A stretch of 41,381 nucleotides of DNA from JBGPTF01 sp041490445 (GCA_041490445.1 JBGPTF010000022.1:1-41381); one strand, 5' to 3'. Positions 15,803 to 25,327 are shown, counted from the first letter of the stretch. Numbers and translations are program-made. Notes: generated by a model not told the origin, from the letters alone.

Positions 15803-18265
15803 CTAGGCTTGCGACGTCCGAATTCGCATTCCGTAGAACGACCGGTAAACGAAAACGAAGGAGACAAGGAAAAACGCTGCCGCCAGGATGTGGGTCAACT
15901 TGCCGCCGGTTTCCACCGTCAGCTTCACCGCCAACTCCACTGCGAGCAGGCCAAACAGCGTCGTGAATTTGATGACCGGGTTCAGCGCCACCGAAGAGGT
16001 GTCCTTGAACGGGTCGCCCACCGTGTCAGCGATGACGGTGGCGGCGTGCAGGTCGGTGCCTTTCTGTTTCATCTCGACTTCGACGATTTTCTTGGCGTTG
16101 TCCCATGCGGCGCCGGCGTTGGCCATGAAGATTGCCTGGTACAGGCCGAACGTGGCGATCGAAATCAGGTACCCGATGAAAAAGAAGGGCTCGACGAACG
16201 CGAACGCCAGCGTGGCGAAGAACACCGCAATGAAGATGTTGAGCATCCCTTTCTGCGCGTACTGCGTGCAGATCTCCACCACCTTCTTGCTGTCGGCCAC
16301 CGACGCCCTCGTGCTGCCCTCGAGCTTGATGTTCGCCTTGATGAATTCCACCGCGCGGTATGCGCCGGTCGTCACCGCCTGCGTGGAAGCTCCGGTGAAC
16401 CAGTAAATCATCGCCCCGCCGGTGATCAGTCCCAGAACAAACGGCGCATGCAGCAGCGACAGCTTGTCCACGTTCTCCACCAGACCATGCGTCAGCGCCA
16501 TGATGATGGAAAAGGTCATGGTCGTCGCGCCCACGACCGCCGTTCCAATCAGCACCGGCTTCGCCGTCGCCTTGAAGGTGTTGCCCGCGCCGTCGTTGGC
16601 TTCCAACATGTCCTTGGCGAGGCCGAAGTTCACGTCCATGTTGAAATCTCGCTTGAGTTCCTGCTCGATGCCGGGGATCTGTTCGATCAGCGAAAGCTCA
16701 AAGACCGATTGCGCGTTGTCCGTGACCGGTCCGTAGGAATCCACCGCGATCGTTACAGGGCCCATCCCCAGGAAGCCGAAAGCCACCAGCCCGAAGGCAA
16801 ACACCGGCGCCGCAATCATCAAGTGTCCGAGCCCCAGCGAGCCAATCAGGTAGCCGCCGGACATCAAGGCCACCATCGTCAGCCCCAGGTAGTAGGCGGA
16901 AAAGTTCCCGGCCACAAAGCCCGACAAAATGCCGAGCGACGCCCCGCCTTCCTCCGCCGACGTCACCACTTCCTTCACGTGGCGCGATTGCGTCGAAGTG
17001 AAACTCTTCACCAGTTCTGGGATGACGGCCCCGGCCAGTGTCCCGCAGGAAATAATCGTCGCCAGCTTCCACCATTGCGTGGTGTCGCCTCCCAGGCTCG
17101 GAATGATGACCAAGGAAATGATGTACGTCAGTCCGATGGATACGAACGACGTGATCCACACCAGCGACGTCAGCGGCGCCTCGAAATTCATTGCGTCGGC
17201 GTTTTTATACTTCGCCTTGGCGATGGCGCCATTGATGAAGTAAGCCGCCGCGGCGGCGATCAGCATCACGATGCGCATCACGAAGATCCACACCAGCAGT
17301 TGCACCTGCACCGCCGGGTCCTTCACGCCCAGCAGGATAAACGTGATCAGCGCGACGCCGGTGACGCCGTATGTCTCGAAGCCGTCGGCGCTCGGCCCGA
17401 CCGAGTCGCCCGCATTGTCGCCGGTGCAGTCCGCGATCACGCCCGGGTTTCGCGCGTCGTCTTCCTTGATTTTGAAGATGATCTTCATCAGGTCGGAGCC
17501 GATGTCCGCGATTTTCGTGAAAATGCCGCCGGCAATGCGGAGCGCCGCAGCGCCCAGGGATTCGCCGATGGCAAAACCGATAAAGCAGGGACCGGCGTAA
17601 TCGCCGGGAACAAAAAGCAGGATAAAGAGCATCATCAGCAGTTCCACGCTGATCAGCATCATGCCAATGCTCATGCCGGCTTCGAGAGGGATGTGGGAGA
17701 TGGGGTACGGCTTGCCGCGAAGCCCGGCAAACGCCGTCCGCGAGTTCGCGAACGTGTTCACACGGATCCCGAACCACGCGACACCGTAACTTCCGGCAAT
17801 TCCAATCACACTGAACAGCAGGATGATGGCAACCCGGAAAGCCTCGTATTTGAGCAGCACGCCGAAATACAGCACGATAATCGCGGCGATGAACACCCAC
17901 AGGAGGAGAAGAAACTTGCCTTGCGTGATCAGGTAGGTCTTGCACGTTTCATAGATCAGCTCGGAAATCTCCCGCATGGACCGGTGCACCGGCAGATTCT
18001 TCAGCCGTGAGTAGATGGTCAGGCCGAAGATCAGCCCAAAGACGCAAAACAGAATTCCGATCGTGAGCAGCCGGTGGCCGTTTATGCCGACGAACTGGAC
18101 CTGCGAAAGGTCAGGCAGCTTCAGATTGGCCTCGCCGCCGCCGGCTTCCGATGCCGATTGGGCCAGCGTGGCCATCGCGCTCACTGCGGCCAGCGCGGCA
18201 GCACCCGCGCATGCCTTCGCGCCGCGGCGCCCTGCGGACAAAGCGTTTGCGAGCCATGCGCTCAT
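15803..18265 (-). CDS. hppA: membrane-bound (ion-translocating) pyrophosphatase
   Basis: 820 residues with about 16 membrane helices; it couples PPi hydrolysis to H+ and/or Na+ export. GGAGA six bases before the ATG fixes the start. Catalytic motifs are present but divergent: GGIFTKIADIGSDLMKIIF, then DCTGDNAGDSVG in place of the usual DNVGDNVGD, and a final GDPFKDTSSVALNPVIK. GNTFKA carries Lys at the site where K+-dependent enzymes have Ala, which predicts K+ independence. An extra ~50-residue N-terminus (Ala-rich, signal-like) and the substituted motif suggest the divergent Na+-regulated H+-pumping group rather than classical H+-PPase; that subgroup call is inference. Single gene with its own terminator. 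Confidence 0.92.
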   Translation of the reverse strand: MSAWLANALSAGRRGAKACAGAAALAAVSAMATLAQSASEAGGGEANLKLPDLSQVQFVGINGHRLLTIGILFCVFGLIFGLTIYSRLKNLPVHRSMREISELIYETCKTYLITQGKFLLLLWVFIAAIIVLYFGVLLKYEAFRVAIILLFSVIGIAGSYGVAWFGIRVNTFANSRTAFAGLRGKPYPISHIPLEAGMSIGMMLISVELLMMLFILLFVPGDYAGPCFIGFAIGESLGAAALRIAGGIFTKIADIGSDLMKIIFKIKEDDARNPGVIADCTGDNAGDSVGPSADGFETYGVTGVALITFILLGVKDPAVQVQLLVWIFVMRIVMLIAAAAAYFINGAIAKAKYKNADAMNFEAPLTSLVWITSFVSIGLTYIISLVIIPSLGGDTTQWWKLATIISCGTLAGAVIPELVKSFTSTQSRHVKEVVTSAEEGGASLGILSGFVAGNFSAYYLGLTMVALMSGGYLIGSLGLGHLMIAAPVFAFGLVAFGFLGMGPVTIAVDSYGPVTDNAQSVFELSLIEQIPGIEQELKRDFNMDVNFGLAKDMLEANDGAGNTFKATAKPVLIGTAVVGATTMTFSIIMALTHGLVENVDKLSLLHAPFVLGLITGGAMIYWFTGASTQAVTTGAYRAVEFIKANIKLEGSTRASVADSKKVVEICTQYAQKGMLNIFIAVFFATLAFAFVEPFFFIGYLISIATFGLYQAIFMANAGAAWDNAKKIVEVEMKQKGTDLHAATVIADTVGDPFKDTSSVALNPVIKFTTLFGLLAVELAVKLTVETGGKLTHILAAAFFLVSFVFVYRSFYGMRIRTSQA

Positions 18266-18566
18266 CAAGGAATCTCCATGGAGGTCTCAGTCAAGATCTG
18301 CCGCGTGGCCGAACACCTCAATACCCTTGCACCATTTCGCTTTCGCGCCTTCTTGCGAATGCGTCAGGGAAGCGCCTTGCCGGCGAATCGAACGCGCCCC
18401 CGCGCCGTACAGGGAATGGATCACCGCGCTCAGTTGCGAGGAAACCATCCGGGCCGCTCGCTTCTCGGGCAGAACCAGCCTTGCTCTCACATCCGAGCCG
18501 GTCAAAGTGAGGCTTTATAACATGTTGAGAATTGTTGGTCAAACTCCCTCTCAATTGCGGTCCGGC

Positions 18567-18595
18567 CTTGACACAAGAAGGTGCCCGGTGTACGA
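18567..18595 (+). promoter_or_regulatory. sigma70-like promoter for the esterase gene
   Basis: A perfect -35 TTGACA (18567-18572), a 17-bp spacer and a weaker -10 TACGAA (18590-18595), ending 34 bp before the ATG of the depolymerase-like gene. Confidence 0.55.
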
Positions 18596-18629
18596 ACGCA
18601 AAGCTGAAATCGGAAATTCCTGTCCTGAC

Positions 18630-19577
18630 ATGAAAAGTAAAAGGAAGAAGATCATCCTCGGTGTACTGACGATCGTCATCGGTCTTCCGGTGGCGTTCAT
18701 CCTGTCGGCTTTCGTGTGTTTTTCCATCATGGATAAAACCAATGGAATTATTGTTTCGTCGGGTGTGACGCGCCGATACCTGCTGTACGTGCCGAAAACC
18801 TACGATCGGTCCAGGCCCACGCCACTGGTCATCAGCATGCACGCCGCCGCGCTGTGGCCGGCTGCTCAAAGGGAAACAAGCCAGTGGAATAAGGTGGCCG
18901 ATGAGCATGGGTTGATTGTCGTCTACCCGTCGGGAACGACGCTGAGGGGCAGCGGCACCGGTGTGTTGCCCAAGGTCTGGCGCATGGGGCCACGTAGTCT
19001 GGAACTGGACGTCACATTCATTTCAGATTTGATCGACAAGCTGGAAGCTGAGTACAACATCGATCCGACGCGCATCTATGCCGACGGATTCTCGAATGGT
19101 GGAGGCATGTCGTTTGCGGTGTCGTGCAGACTGTCCCATCGGATCGCGGCGGTCGGAGCCGTGGCGGCTGCACAAACGCTGCCATGGGATTGGTGCAACG
19201 ATTCCACACCAGTGCCGACGGTGGCGTTTCATGGAACGGCCGATCCAATGGTTCCCTACAAGGGCGGGAAATCGCGCGATCCATTCAACCCCGTAATGTT
19301 TCCCGACGTTCGGGACTGGGCGGCGAATTGGGCGCGACGAAACCGATGCAGCGCAGATCCGAGCGACACCAGGGTCACGGCGAACGTCCGCCGTCTCGCG
19401 TACACGAACTGCGCTGACCATGCGGACGTGATTCTCTATACCGTTGAGGGTGGAGGCCATACCTGGCCAGGCGGCAAGCCCTTGCCGGAATGGATGGTTG
19501 GTCGCACGATCCGCGAAATCAACGCCAGCAGCGTGATGTGGGAGTTCTTCCTCCAGCATCCGCGTGGACCGAAGTAA
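18630..19577 (+). CDS. PHB-depolymerase/LpqC-like alpha/beta-hydrolase, membrane-anchored or exported
   Basis: 315 residues. After a KSKRKK basic start comes one hydrophobic segment (residues 9-32), a signal anchor or uncleaved leader. The hydrolase part follows: YLLYVPKTYDRSRPTPLVISMHAA, nucleophile elbow GFSNGG (Ser near residue 156), acid HGTADPMVPY and catalytic His in GGGHTWPGG. This is the layout of the esterase_PHB/LpqC family, which includes polyhydroxybutyrate depolymerases and feruloyl or acetylxylan esterases; the natural substrate cannot be read from the sequence. A long in-frame extension upstream lacks coding character, and the promoter at 18567 argues for this ATG. Confidence 0.85.
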   Translation: MKSKRKKIILGVLTIVIGLPVAFILSAFVCFSIMDKTNGIIVSSGVTRRYLLYVPKTYDRSRPTPLVISMHAAALWPAAQRETSQWNKVADEHGLIVVYPSGTTLRGSGTGVLPKVWRMGPRSLELDVTFISDLIDKLEAEYNIDPTRIYADGFSNGGGMSFAVSCRLSHRIAAVGAVAAAQTLPWDWCNDSTPVPTVAFHGTADPMVPYKGGKSRDPFNPVMFPDVRDWAANWARRNRCSADPSDTRVTANVRRLAYTNCADHADVILYTVEGGGHTWPGGKPLPEWMVGRTIREINASSVMWEFFLQHPRGPK

Positions 19578-20047
19578 CGCGAGAGGCCATTGCGGGTGGC
19601 GCAACGATCCCGGATTACAGCCTTCTTGATGGGAAGAAGCTGTACTTCTCCAATTCAGATTTGTTGTAAGTGCGAGGCGGTGGCCCCCAGGCTGTCCGGC
19701 TGGGACCATTCGGATACGAGGTACGGGGATGGCGTCGAGCTTCATGTCCCAGTGAAAGAAGACGTTATCCAACCTGAAAAGGCTGCCCTGCCGGCAGGCT
19801 ATTCACTCCGGGTGGGGAAGTAGCCTAAAAGCAAAAGACGCGCTCGACACTCCGCGTGGAGCCTTGTTTCGCTGGATTGCCTTCGAATTTCTCCTATTTC
19901 ACGAGTTAACCGCTGCCTGGCACCTGGCGGAACCTCCATGTAGTCAGAAGACCGGAAACTGATCAACTCACAACGACTGCTCAGGTTCCGGGAATGCACG
20001 GATTGTCTGTTACAATCGGCGTTTTTCGGAGCGCGCGTCAACACCCC
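19578..20047. other. intergenic region, possible decayed gene remnants
   Basis: No convincing gene in about 470 bp. Two short stretches read like C-termini without starts: PDYSLLDGKKLYFSNSDLL ending in TAA near 19670, and DTRYGDGVELHVPVKEDVIQ ending in TAG at 19821-19823. They may be decayed genes or chance. TTACAAT near 20011 could be a -10 element for the DedA-like gene. Confidence 0.4.
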
Positions 20048-20647
20048 ATGAAGCAGGTCAAAATTCCCGGCTGGCTGCGACACACCATCACCGCGCTTGG
20101 CGGAGGCGGCCTCTTCCTTGTGGCCTTCCTCGATTCCTCCGTGCTTTCCTTTCCCCTGGTCACGGACTTGCTTGTGATTGAGCAGTCCATCCTCCGGCCG
20201 GCCCGCATGCCGTATTACGCTGCCATGGCGACACTGGGCTCACTCGCCGGCTGCGTCTGGCTCTATCTGCTCGCCAAAAAAGGAGGAGAGGCATTCTTCC
20301 GCAGAAAAGCAGGGCCTCGCAGCGCTCGCATTCGCGGCTGGGTCGAGCGCAACGGGTTTCTGAGCGTCGCCGTGCCCTCCATCCTTCCCCCTCCCACGCC
20401 CTTCAAGGCGTTTATTCTCGCCGCAGGTGTTTTCCAGGTGCCGTTGCGGACGTTTATCCTCGCGCTTCTCTTCGGCCGGGGCGTACGCTACTTCGCGGAG
20501 GGCTTTCTTGCGATTCACTACGGCAACGCCACCAGCGAATTCCTCCTCCAGCACAAATTCCAGCTCGCTCTCGGTTTTCTTCTACTGGTAATCGTGGGCT
20601 ATCTCGCCAACCGCTGGCTCTTCCGGCGTCCCGCGCCCCAAGCCTGA
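20048..20647 (+). CDS. DedA/VTT-domain membrane protein
   Basis: 199 residues with four to five hydrophobic segments. The VTT (SNARE-associated) core is visible: FLDSSVLSFPLVTDLLVI near the N-terminus, a central ATLGSLAGCVWLYLLAKKGGEAFFRRK, and ILPPPTPFKAFILAAGVFQV, where the proline-rich re-entrant motif of DedA proteins normally lies. DedA proteins are inner-membrane proteins linked to lipid-carrier (undecaprenyl phosphate) flipping and proton-motive-force maintenance. It is shorter than E. coli DedA but of usual length for the YqaA/VTT group. Single gene. Confidence 0.8.
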   Translation: MKQVKIPGWLRHTITALGGGGLFLVAFLDSSVLSFPLVTDLLVIEQSILRPARMPYYAAMATLGSLAGCVWLYLLAKKGGEAFFRRKAGPRSARIRGWVERNGFLSVAVPSILPPPTPFKAFILAAGVFQVPLRTFILALLFGRGVRYFAEGFLAIHYGNATSEFLLQHKFQLALGFLLLVIVGYLANRWLFRRPAPQA

Positions 20648-20706
20648 GATTCCCGCTTGCCCGGGCCCGCCGGACTCTTCGCAGGCTGCGGAAAAACTCC
20701 AATTCT

Positions 20707-20797
20707 TGTCATTCCGAGAAGCCGCAGGCGACGAGGAATCTGCTTTTCCCTCTGGTTTCTTGCAACGTGCAGATCCCTCGCTTCGCTCGGGATGACA
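20707..20797. repeat. dispersed palindromic repeat element (REP-like)
   Basis: Imperfect inverted arms TGTCATTCCGAG...GGAATCTGC and GCAGATCCC...CTCGGGATGACA flank a short unpaired middle. This 'gtcattccgag / cgggatgac' type is a familiar extragenic repeat in many environmental genomes. It lies between the convergent ends of the DedA-like and YdjM-like genes, where such elements usually sit. Only one copy is in the window. Confidence 0.6.
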
Positions 20798-20821
20798 GAA
20801 GGCCACTTTTCCGGGAGGCTT

Positions 20822-21838
20822 CTAGAATTGTCGGCGGCGATTCTCGCGTTCCAATTTCGTTTTTTCGCTGCTTGGCTGGTTGTCCTGGTCGAGTTCGATC
20901 ACGACAACCAAAGCGGGAAGGGCGGCGGATTCAAACGTAAACCGCAAGTCGCGCAGCTCGAAATGCCAGCCGTCTTCGGTGCGGTCGAGGCTGGCGAGGG
21001 GAAAGCGCGCGAAACGGAGGAACCGCCGCGCGCTTCGAGTGGCTTCGGCCGCGGCCAGCGCCGGCGTGGGTTCCGGCTTGAAATGCGTCACACTGCGGTC
21101 GGGATCGAAATAGCTCCCGGGGCTGAAGGGAACTTCCACTTCTTCGAGTGTATTTGCGGTTGCCACCACGCCGTGCCACACCAGCGGCGAGGCGGAAGTC
21201 GGGAACGCTCCGGCGGCGATGGGCGTGGCCCCGTGATAATCGCGGGCCAGCAGCATATTGATCGCGCGTTCGTGCAGCACACCGCGCGCTCCCAGATAGA
21301 GCACGACCAGCGCCAGCGAGGCGATGACCCCGCGCCTCGGTCCGCGTTCCTTCTTTCGCGCGCCGATCTCTTCGGCGATCAGCCGGAAGAGCCCCGGCAA
21401 CAGCAGCCCCGCCAGCAGCAGGAGAAGAATCCACGGATCGATCATCTGTGCAAAAAACCACGCAAACCATTGTTCGTGAAACGGCCACAATAGTTGAACT
21501 CCCCAGCTATTGCTCAAATCGAGCAGCAGATGAGCGGCCGCCCCGATGGCGGCCAGCAACAGCGCGACCCTGAATCGCAGCGGCTTCTCCGGGTGATGCC
21601 GCTCCGCGCGCCAGAACACGAACGCAATCAGGAAGACGAGAATGCCGCAGCCGAGCAGAGAGTGCGTGAGCGTCCCGTTGTAGCGCAGCGCGTACCGGGG
21701 GCCGAAGAAGAGGCTGAGCAGATCGAGGTCGGGGAGCAATCCCCCGGCGAGAAGAATCCACGTCGCGCGGCGGGCCGTGCGATTCAATCCGGCGTGCGAG
21801 AGCGCCACCGACGTGAGCGCGTGTGTGATGGGTTCCAT
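20822..21838 (-). CDS. YdjM/LexA-binding-related membrane-bound hydrolase family protein
   Basis: 338 residues. The N-terminus MEPITHALTSVALSHAGL and LLAGGLLPDLDLL, then LTHSLLG and HLLLDLSNSWGV, give the His/Asp-rich putative metal site of the YdjM ('metal-dependent hydrolase') family. About five membrane helices follow, then a soluble C-terminal domain of some 130 residues (YHGATPIAAGAFPTSASPLVW). Enzyme activity has been assumed from the motifs rather than shown for most members. The gene starts 21 bp downstream of the lipid kinase stop codon, on the same strand, so the two are probably co-transcribed and may both act on membrane lipids. Confidence 0.82.
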   Translation of the reverse strand: MEPITHALTSVALSHAGLNRTARRATWILLAGGLLPDLDLLSLFFGPRYALRYNGTLTHSLLGCGILVFLIAFVFWRAERHHPEKPLRFRVALLLAAIGAAAHLLLDLSNSWGVQLLWPFHEQWFAWFFAQMIDPWILLLLLAGLLLPGLFRLIAEEIGARKKERGPRRGVIASLALVVLYLGARGVLHERAINMLLARDYHGATPIAAGAFPTSASPLVWHGVVATANTLEEVEVPFSPGSYFDPDRSVTHFKPEPTPALAAAEATRSARRFLRFARFPLASLDRTEDGWHFELRDLRFTFESAALPALVVVIELDQDNQPSSEKTKLERENRRRQF

Positions 21839-21859
21839 AGGCGGTGCGGGGCTGTCCGG

Positions 21860-22801
21860 CTAGGGCCCGGCCAGCTTCACGCCCGAAGGTATTACCAGCG
21901 TCAGGGCATCCGGTACAACATGAAATTCTAGGGGAAGCGTCCCGATGGGCTCTCCGTCCACCTGCGCGAAGACAGGCTCGCCGTTGATCGGTTCGCACCG
22001 GACTTCCGTCGCCTTCCAGAATTCAATGCCGCGCACACTCCGGAGCCGGTTCAGCCACAGCGCCGGAAGGCAGAGCAGATAACGGAATCGGTTCCTTGTG
22101 GTGTAGGTGACTACCTCGAAGGAATCCTCGAGCAGGCTCGCGCCCGTTGTGATGCGGAACGGGCCGCCGTAGCTTTTTGTCCGCCCGATCACGATCAACG
22201 TCGCGCGCATCTCGCGGCCCTCCGAGACGACGCGGAATTCCGGAAAGCGATAAGCAAAAAGCTGGAAAATCCCTTCGAGCCAGTAGTCGAGGATTCCATT
22301 CTTCTGCCGCTCGCTGTTTTCGAGCGCATGCACCATCGCGCCGTCCGGCCCCGCGCCGCCGAGGCACAGGAAGTATCGCCGGCCTTCGCGTCCGCCGCCC
22401 GGCGCACCCACCGCCCCCAGCGCAATGCGATGCGCGACGCCCTCCGGAATCAGCTTCGCCGCCCTCGGAATGTCCCAGGGAATGTGGAGTTCTTTTGCCA
22501 GGACGTTGGCGGTTCCCGCGGGCAGCACCGCCAGGGGAATCTTGCTCCCTGCGAGTCCGTTCGCGACCTCGTTCACCGTGCCGTCGCCGCCGCAGGCGAT
22601 CACAAGCTGGCGCCCATCCGCCGCAGCCTGCCGCGCCATTTGCGTCGCCGAGCCTCGCGCGGAGGTTGGCGCCAGCTCCGCGCGGATCCCCGCCTCCGCC
22701 AGAAGGCGAGCCGCTTCTTCCACTTCGGAGAGGCGGCGATGGCGCGCGCGCCCGCTGGCCGGGTTGTAGATCAAGAGCGCTTCGTGAATTCCGCTGAGCA
22801 T
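21860..22801 (-). CDS. diacylglycerol-kinase-family lipid kinase
   Basis: 313 residues. The catalytic DAGK domain is clear: LLIYNPASGRARHRR (nucleotide site), VIACGGDGTVNEVANGL (the invariant GGDGT loop near residue 72) and VLPAGTANVLAKEL. The C-terminal beta-sandwich contains VDGEPIGTLPLEFHVVP. The family phosphorylates diacylglycerol, sphingosine-like or related lipids at the membrane; the exact lipid is not predictable. First gene of a two-gene minus-strand unit with the YdjM-like gene, and divergent from ligA. Confidence 0.9.
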   Translation of the reverse strand: MLSGIHEALLIYNPASGRARHRRLSEVEEAARLLAEAGIRAELAPTSARGSATQMARQAAADGRQLVIACGGDGTVNEVANGLAGSKIPLAVLPAGTANVLAKELHIPWDIPRAAKLIPEGVAHRIALGAVGAPGGGREGRRYFLCLGGAGPDGAMVHALENSERQKNGILDYWLEGIFQLFAYRFPEFRVVSEGREMRATLIVIGRTKSYGGPFRITTGASLLEDSFEVVTYTTRNRFRYLLCLPALWLNRLRSVRGIEFWKATEVRCEPINGEPVFAQVDGEPIGTLPLEFHVVPDALTLVIPSGVKLAGP

Positions 22802-22849
22802 TTGCTTCCCGCGGCAGGGCGTTCTGCGCCTCGGAAGGAAAGCGCATTG

Positions 22850-22855
22850 TATAAT
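22850..22855 (+). promoter_or_regulatory. TATAAT -10 element upstream of ligA
   Basis: A consensus TATAAT lies 41 bp before the ligA ATG in the short region divergent from the lipid kinase gene. The -35 region is not consensus. Confidence 0.45.
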
Positions 22856-22896
22856 ACCCGCCGGTTTTGACCGTCACCGATCCCTTCGAGGCCCCC

Positions 22897-24915
22897 ATGT
22901 CGGCTAGCAAGGCCGTTGCCAAACGAATCGAGAAGCTGCGCGAGGAGACTCGCCGCCACGAGTACCTCTACTTCGTCCTCGACGAGCCGGAACTTTCCGA
23001 CGCGGCCTTCGACCGGCTCGTAAACGAGCTCAAGCAGCTCGAAAAAGAGCATCCCAAACTGGTGACACCCGATTCGCCCACGCAGCGAGTCGGTGGTGAG
23101 CCGCGCGAAGGCTTCCAGTCCGTGCGCCACAAAGCGCCGATGATGAGCCTCGACAATGCTTACTCCTTCGAAGAGCTGCGCGACTTCGATCGACGCGTTC
23201 GTGAGTTGGCGGGCCGCGAAAAAATCGAGTACATCTGCGAACACAAATTCGATGGCCTGAGCCTTTCGCTGCTGTATGAGGACGTCGTGCTCGCGCGCGG
23301 CGTCACTCGTGGCGATGGAACCACCGGCGAGGACGTCACTCCAAACGTAAGGACGATTCGTTCGATTCCGCTGCGCATTGACCACGCTGTGCTGAAGAAG
23401 CTCGGTTTGCCGGCAAGCCTTGAAGTCCGCGGCGAAACAATCATGACGCGCAAAGCGTTCGAGGACCTGAACGAGCAGCAGGAGGAGCAGGGCGGCAAGC
23501 GATTCGCCAACCCGCGCAACGCCGCGGCGGGCGCGGTCCGCGTGCTGGACCCCGCGATCACGGCCTCGCGGCGGCTCGATTTTTTCGCCTACTACCTGCT
23601 CGTCAACGGCCGCGTGCCGCTCAAGCGGCATTCGGAGGTGCTCGAGGCGCTTGTGAAGATGCATTTCCGCACGTGCGCCGAGGCGGAAGTCTGCCGCTCG
23701 CTCGAAGACGTGGAGAAATACATCGGTCGCTGGGAATCAAAGCGCGAAAAGCTGCCCTACGAAATCGACGGCATCGTGATCAAGGTGAACGAGATTTCGC
23801 TGCAAAACGAGCTCGGTTTCACCGCCCGAGCGCCTCGCTGGGCGATCGCCTACAAGTACCCGGCGCATCAGGAAACGACCGTCGTCAACGACATCATCGT
23901 GCAGGTTGGCCGCACCGGTGTGCTCACGCCGGTCGCCGTGCTCGAGCCCGTGCAGGTCGGCGGCGTGACCGTCAGCCGCTCGACCCTTCACAACTTGGAC
24001 GAAATCGAGCGCCTCGGCCTGCACCGCGGCGATACGGTGCTCGTCGAGCGCGCCGGGGAAGTGATCCCGCACGTCATCAAGGTCGTGAAACACGGCAGGG
24101 AAGAGAAGCCCTTCCGCATGCCCGAGCGCTGCCCCGAATGCGGCACGCGTATCCACAAAGCCGAAGGCGAAGTGGCCTACCGCTGCATCAATGCCGCCTG
24201 CCCCGCCAAGCGCAAGGAATCGCTCCTGCATTTCGCGGGCCGCCACGCGATGAACATTGACGGCCTCGGCGATAAGCTGGTGGACCAGCTCGTCGAGAAA
24301 AAGATCGTCAAGGATGTCGCCGATCTCTATTCGCTCGATCTCGAGACGCTTGCCGGCCTCGAACGCATGGCGGAAAAATCCGCGCAGAATCTGCTCGATG
24401 AGATTGCCGCGAGCAAGAAGAACAGTCTCTCGCGGCTGGTCTACGCGCTCGGAATGCGTTTCGTTGGCGAGCGCACTGGCCAGTTGCTCGCCGGACATTT
24501 CGGCTCGCTCGACAAGATCGCCAGGGCAAGCGAGGAGGAGTTGACCGAAGTCGGCGAAGTCGGCCCCAAGGTTGCCGCCAGCATCTCCGAATTCTTCTCC
24601 GAGGCCGCGAACCGCAAGCTGATTGACAAGCTCAAAGGCGCGGGCGTAAATCCCAGAGAAGAACGTAAGGCGCCGAAGGACACGAAGCTCGCGGGGAAAT
24701 CATTTGTCTTCACCGGCACGCTCGCGCGGCGAACCCGCGAAGAGGCGGGCGCGCTTGTCGTCGAACACGGTGGCAAGGTTGTCTCTTCCGTGAGCAAGGA
24801 TACGGACTATGTGGTGGTAGGCGCCGACCCAGGCTCGAAGTACGACAAGGCGCGCTCGCTGGGTGTAACCATCCTCGACGAAGCTGGCTTCGAGAAGCTC
24901 GTCGGCGCAAAGTAA
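22897..24915 (+). CDS. ligA: NAD+-dependent DNA ligase
   Basis: 672 residues, the normal length for LigA, which seals nicks during replication and repair using NAD+. Domains in order: Ia (RRHEYLYFVLDEPELSD, NAD-binding tyrosines), adenylation domain with the nucleophilic lysine in EHKFDGLSLSLLY near residue 117, OB fold (VGRTGVLTPVAVLEPV), Cys4 zinc finger (CPECGTRI ... CINAACPAK), helix-hairpin-helix repeats and a C-terminal BRCT domain starting near KLAGKSFVFTGTL. GAGG six bases before the ATG at 22897 supports it over the in-frame start ten codons upstream. Single gene. Confidence 0.97.
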   Translation: MSASKAVAKRIEKLREETRRHEYLYFVLDEPELSDAAFDRLVNELKQLEKEHPKLVTPDSPTQRVGGEPREGFQSVRHKAPMMSLDNAYSFEELRDFDRRVRELAGREKIEYICEHKFDGLSLSLLYEDVVLARGVTRGDGTTGEDVTPNVRTIRSIPLRIDHAVLKKLGLPASLEVRGETIMTRKAFEDLNEQQEEQGGKRFANPRNAAAGAVRVLDPAITASRRLDFFAYYLLVNGRVPLKRHSEVLEALVKMHFRTCAEAEVCRSLEDVEKYIGRWESKREKLPYEIDGIVIKVNEISLQNELGFTARAPRWAIAYKYPAHQETTVVNDIIVQVGRTGVLTPVAVLEPVQVGGVTVSRSTLHNLDEIERLGLHRGDTVLVERAGEVIPHVIKVVKHGREEKPFRMPERCPECGTRIHKAEGEVAYRCINAACPAKRKESLLHFAGRHAMNIDGLGDKLVDQLVEKKIVKDVADLYSLDLETLAGLERMAEKSAQNLLDEIAASKKNSLSRLVYALGMRFVGERTGQLLAGHFGSLDKIARASEEELTEVGEVGPKVAASISEFFSEAANRKLIDKLKGAGVNPREERKAPKDTKLAGKSFVFTGTLARRTREEAGALVVEHGGKVVSSVSKDTDYVVVGADPGSKYDKARSLGVTILDEAGFEKLVGAK

Positions 24916-25003
24916 GCCACCGGCGTCGCCTGCCGCTGCGCGAAGGTCGCGCTCTCCGAGCGAGCCCTCGCGACAGCTCGCACTCAGGAGTTCCACCGCG
25001 CGG

Positions 25004-25327
25004 CTACGGATTCACGACGACGTCCGGATCCAAACGGCGCCCGTTTACGATCACGTCGTACTTGTATGGTTTCTCCCGCGGCATTCCGCGCACGGGCCCG
25101 GAGTGTCGGCTCTGCCGGTGGAAGCGATGATCTGCGAATGGACGATCGTTCGGGTCGAATTCAACGCTCCAATCCGCGTTCGGATCGCTGCACTGCCACT
25201 CGACTGCATGATTCGCTTTCCGGCTGAGCACCACGGGATTCGGTTCTACCCTCGGATCGCCACCAGGCACCGGCGTGATCGTCACGACCAGCGCCAATGG
25301 AATGGGAATCGCTTGCATGGTTGCCAT
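25004..25327 (-). CDS. small protein, paralogue A of a tandem pair
   Basis: 107 residues starting MATMQAIPIPLALVVTITPVPGGDP; an AGGAGGCAGAG lies just before the ATG. Predominantly beta-strand, no signal peptide, no obvious catalytic residues. It shares the N-terminal LALVVTITPVPGGDP, a central WSVEFDPNDRPF and the C-terminal YKYDVIVNGRRLDPDVVVNP with the next gene upstream, so the two arose by tandem duplication. The strand pattern resembles a small immunoglobulin- or cupredoxin-like sandwich, but I do not recognise the family. Located downstream of the kinase-TPR gene on the same strand. Confidence 0.75.
   Translation of the reverse strand: MATMQAIPIPLALVVTITPVPGGDPRVEPNPVVLSRKANHAVEWQCSDPNADWSVEFDPNDRPFADHRFHRQSRHSGPVRGMPREKPYKYDVIVNGRRLDPDVVVNP

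Noticed and set aside
15746..18010. Long plus-strand open frame (about 750 codons)
   Set aside because: Antisense to the membrane pyrophosphatase; Gln/His/Arg-rich translation without membrane or family features.
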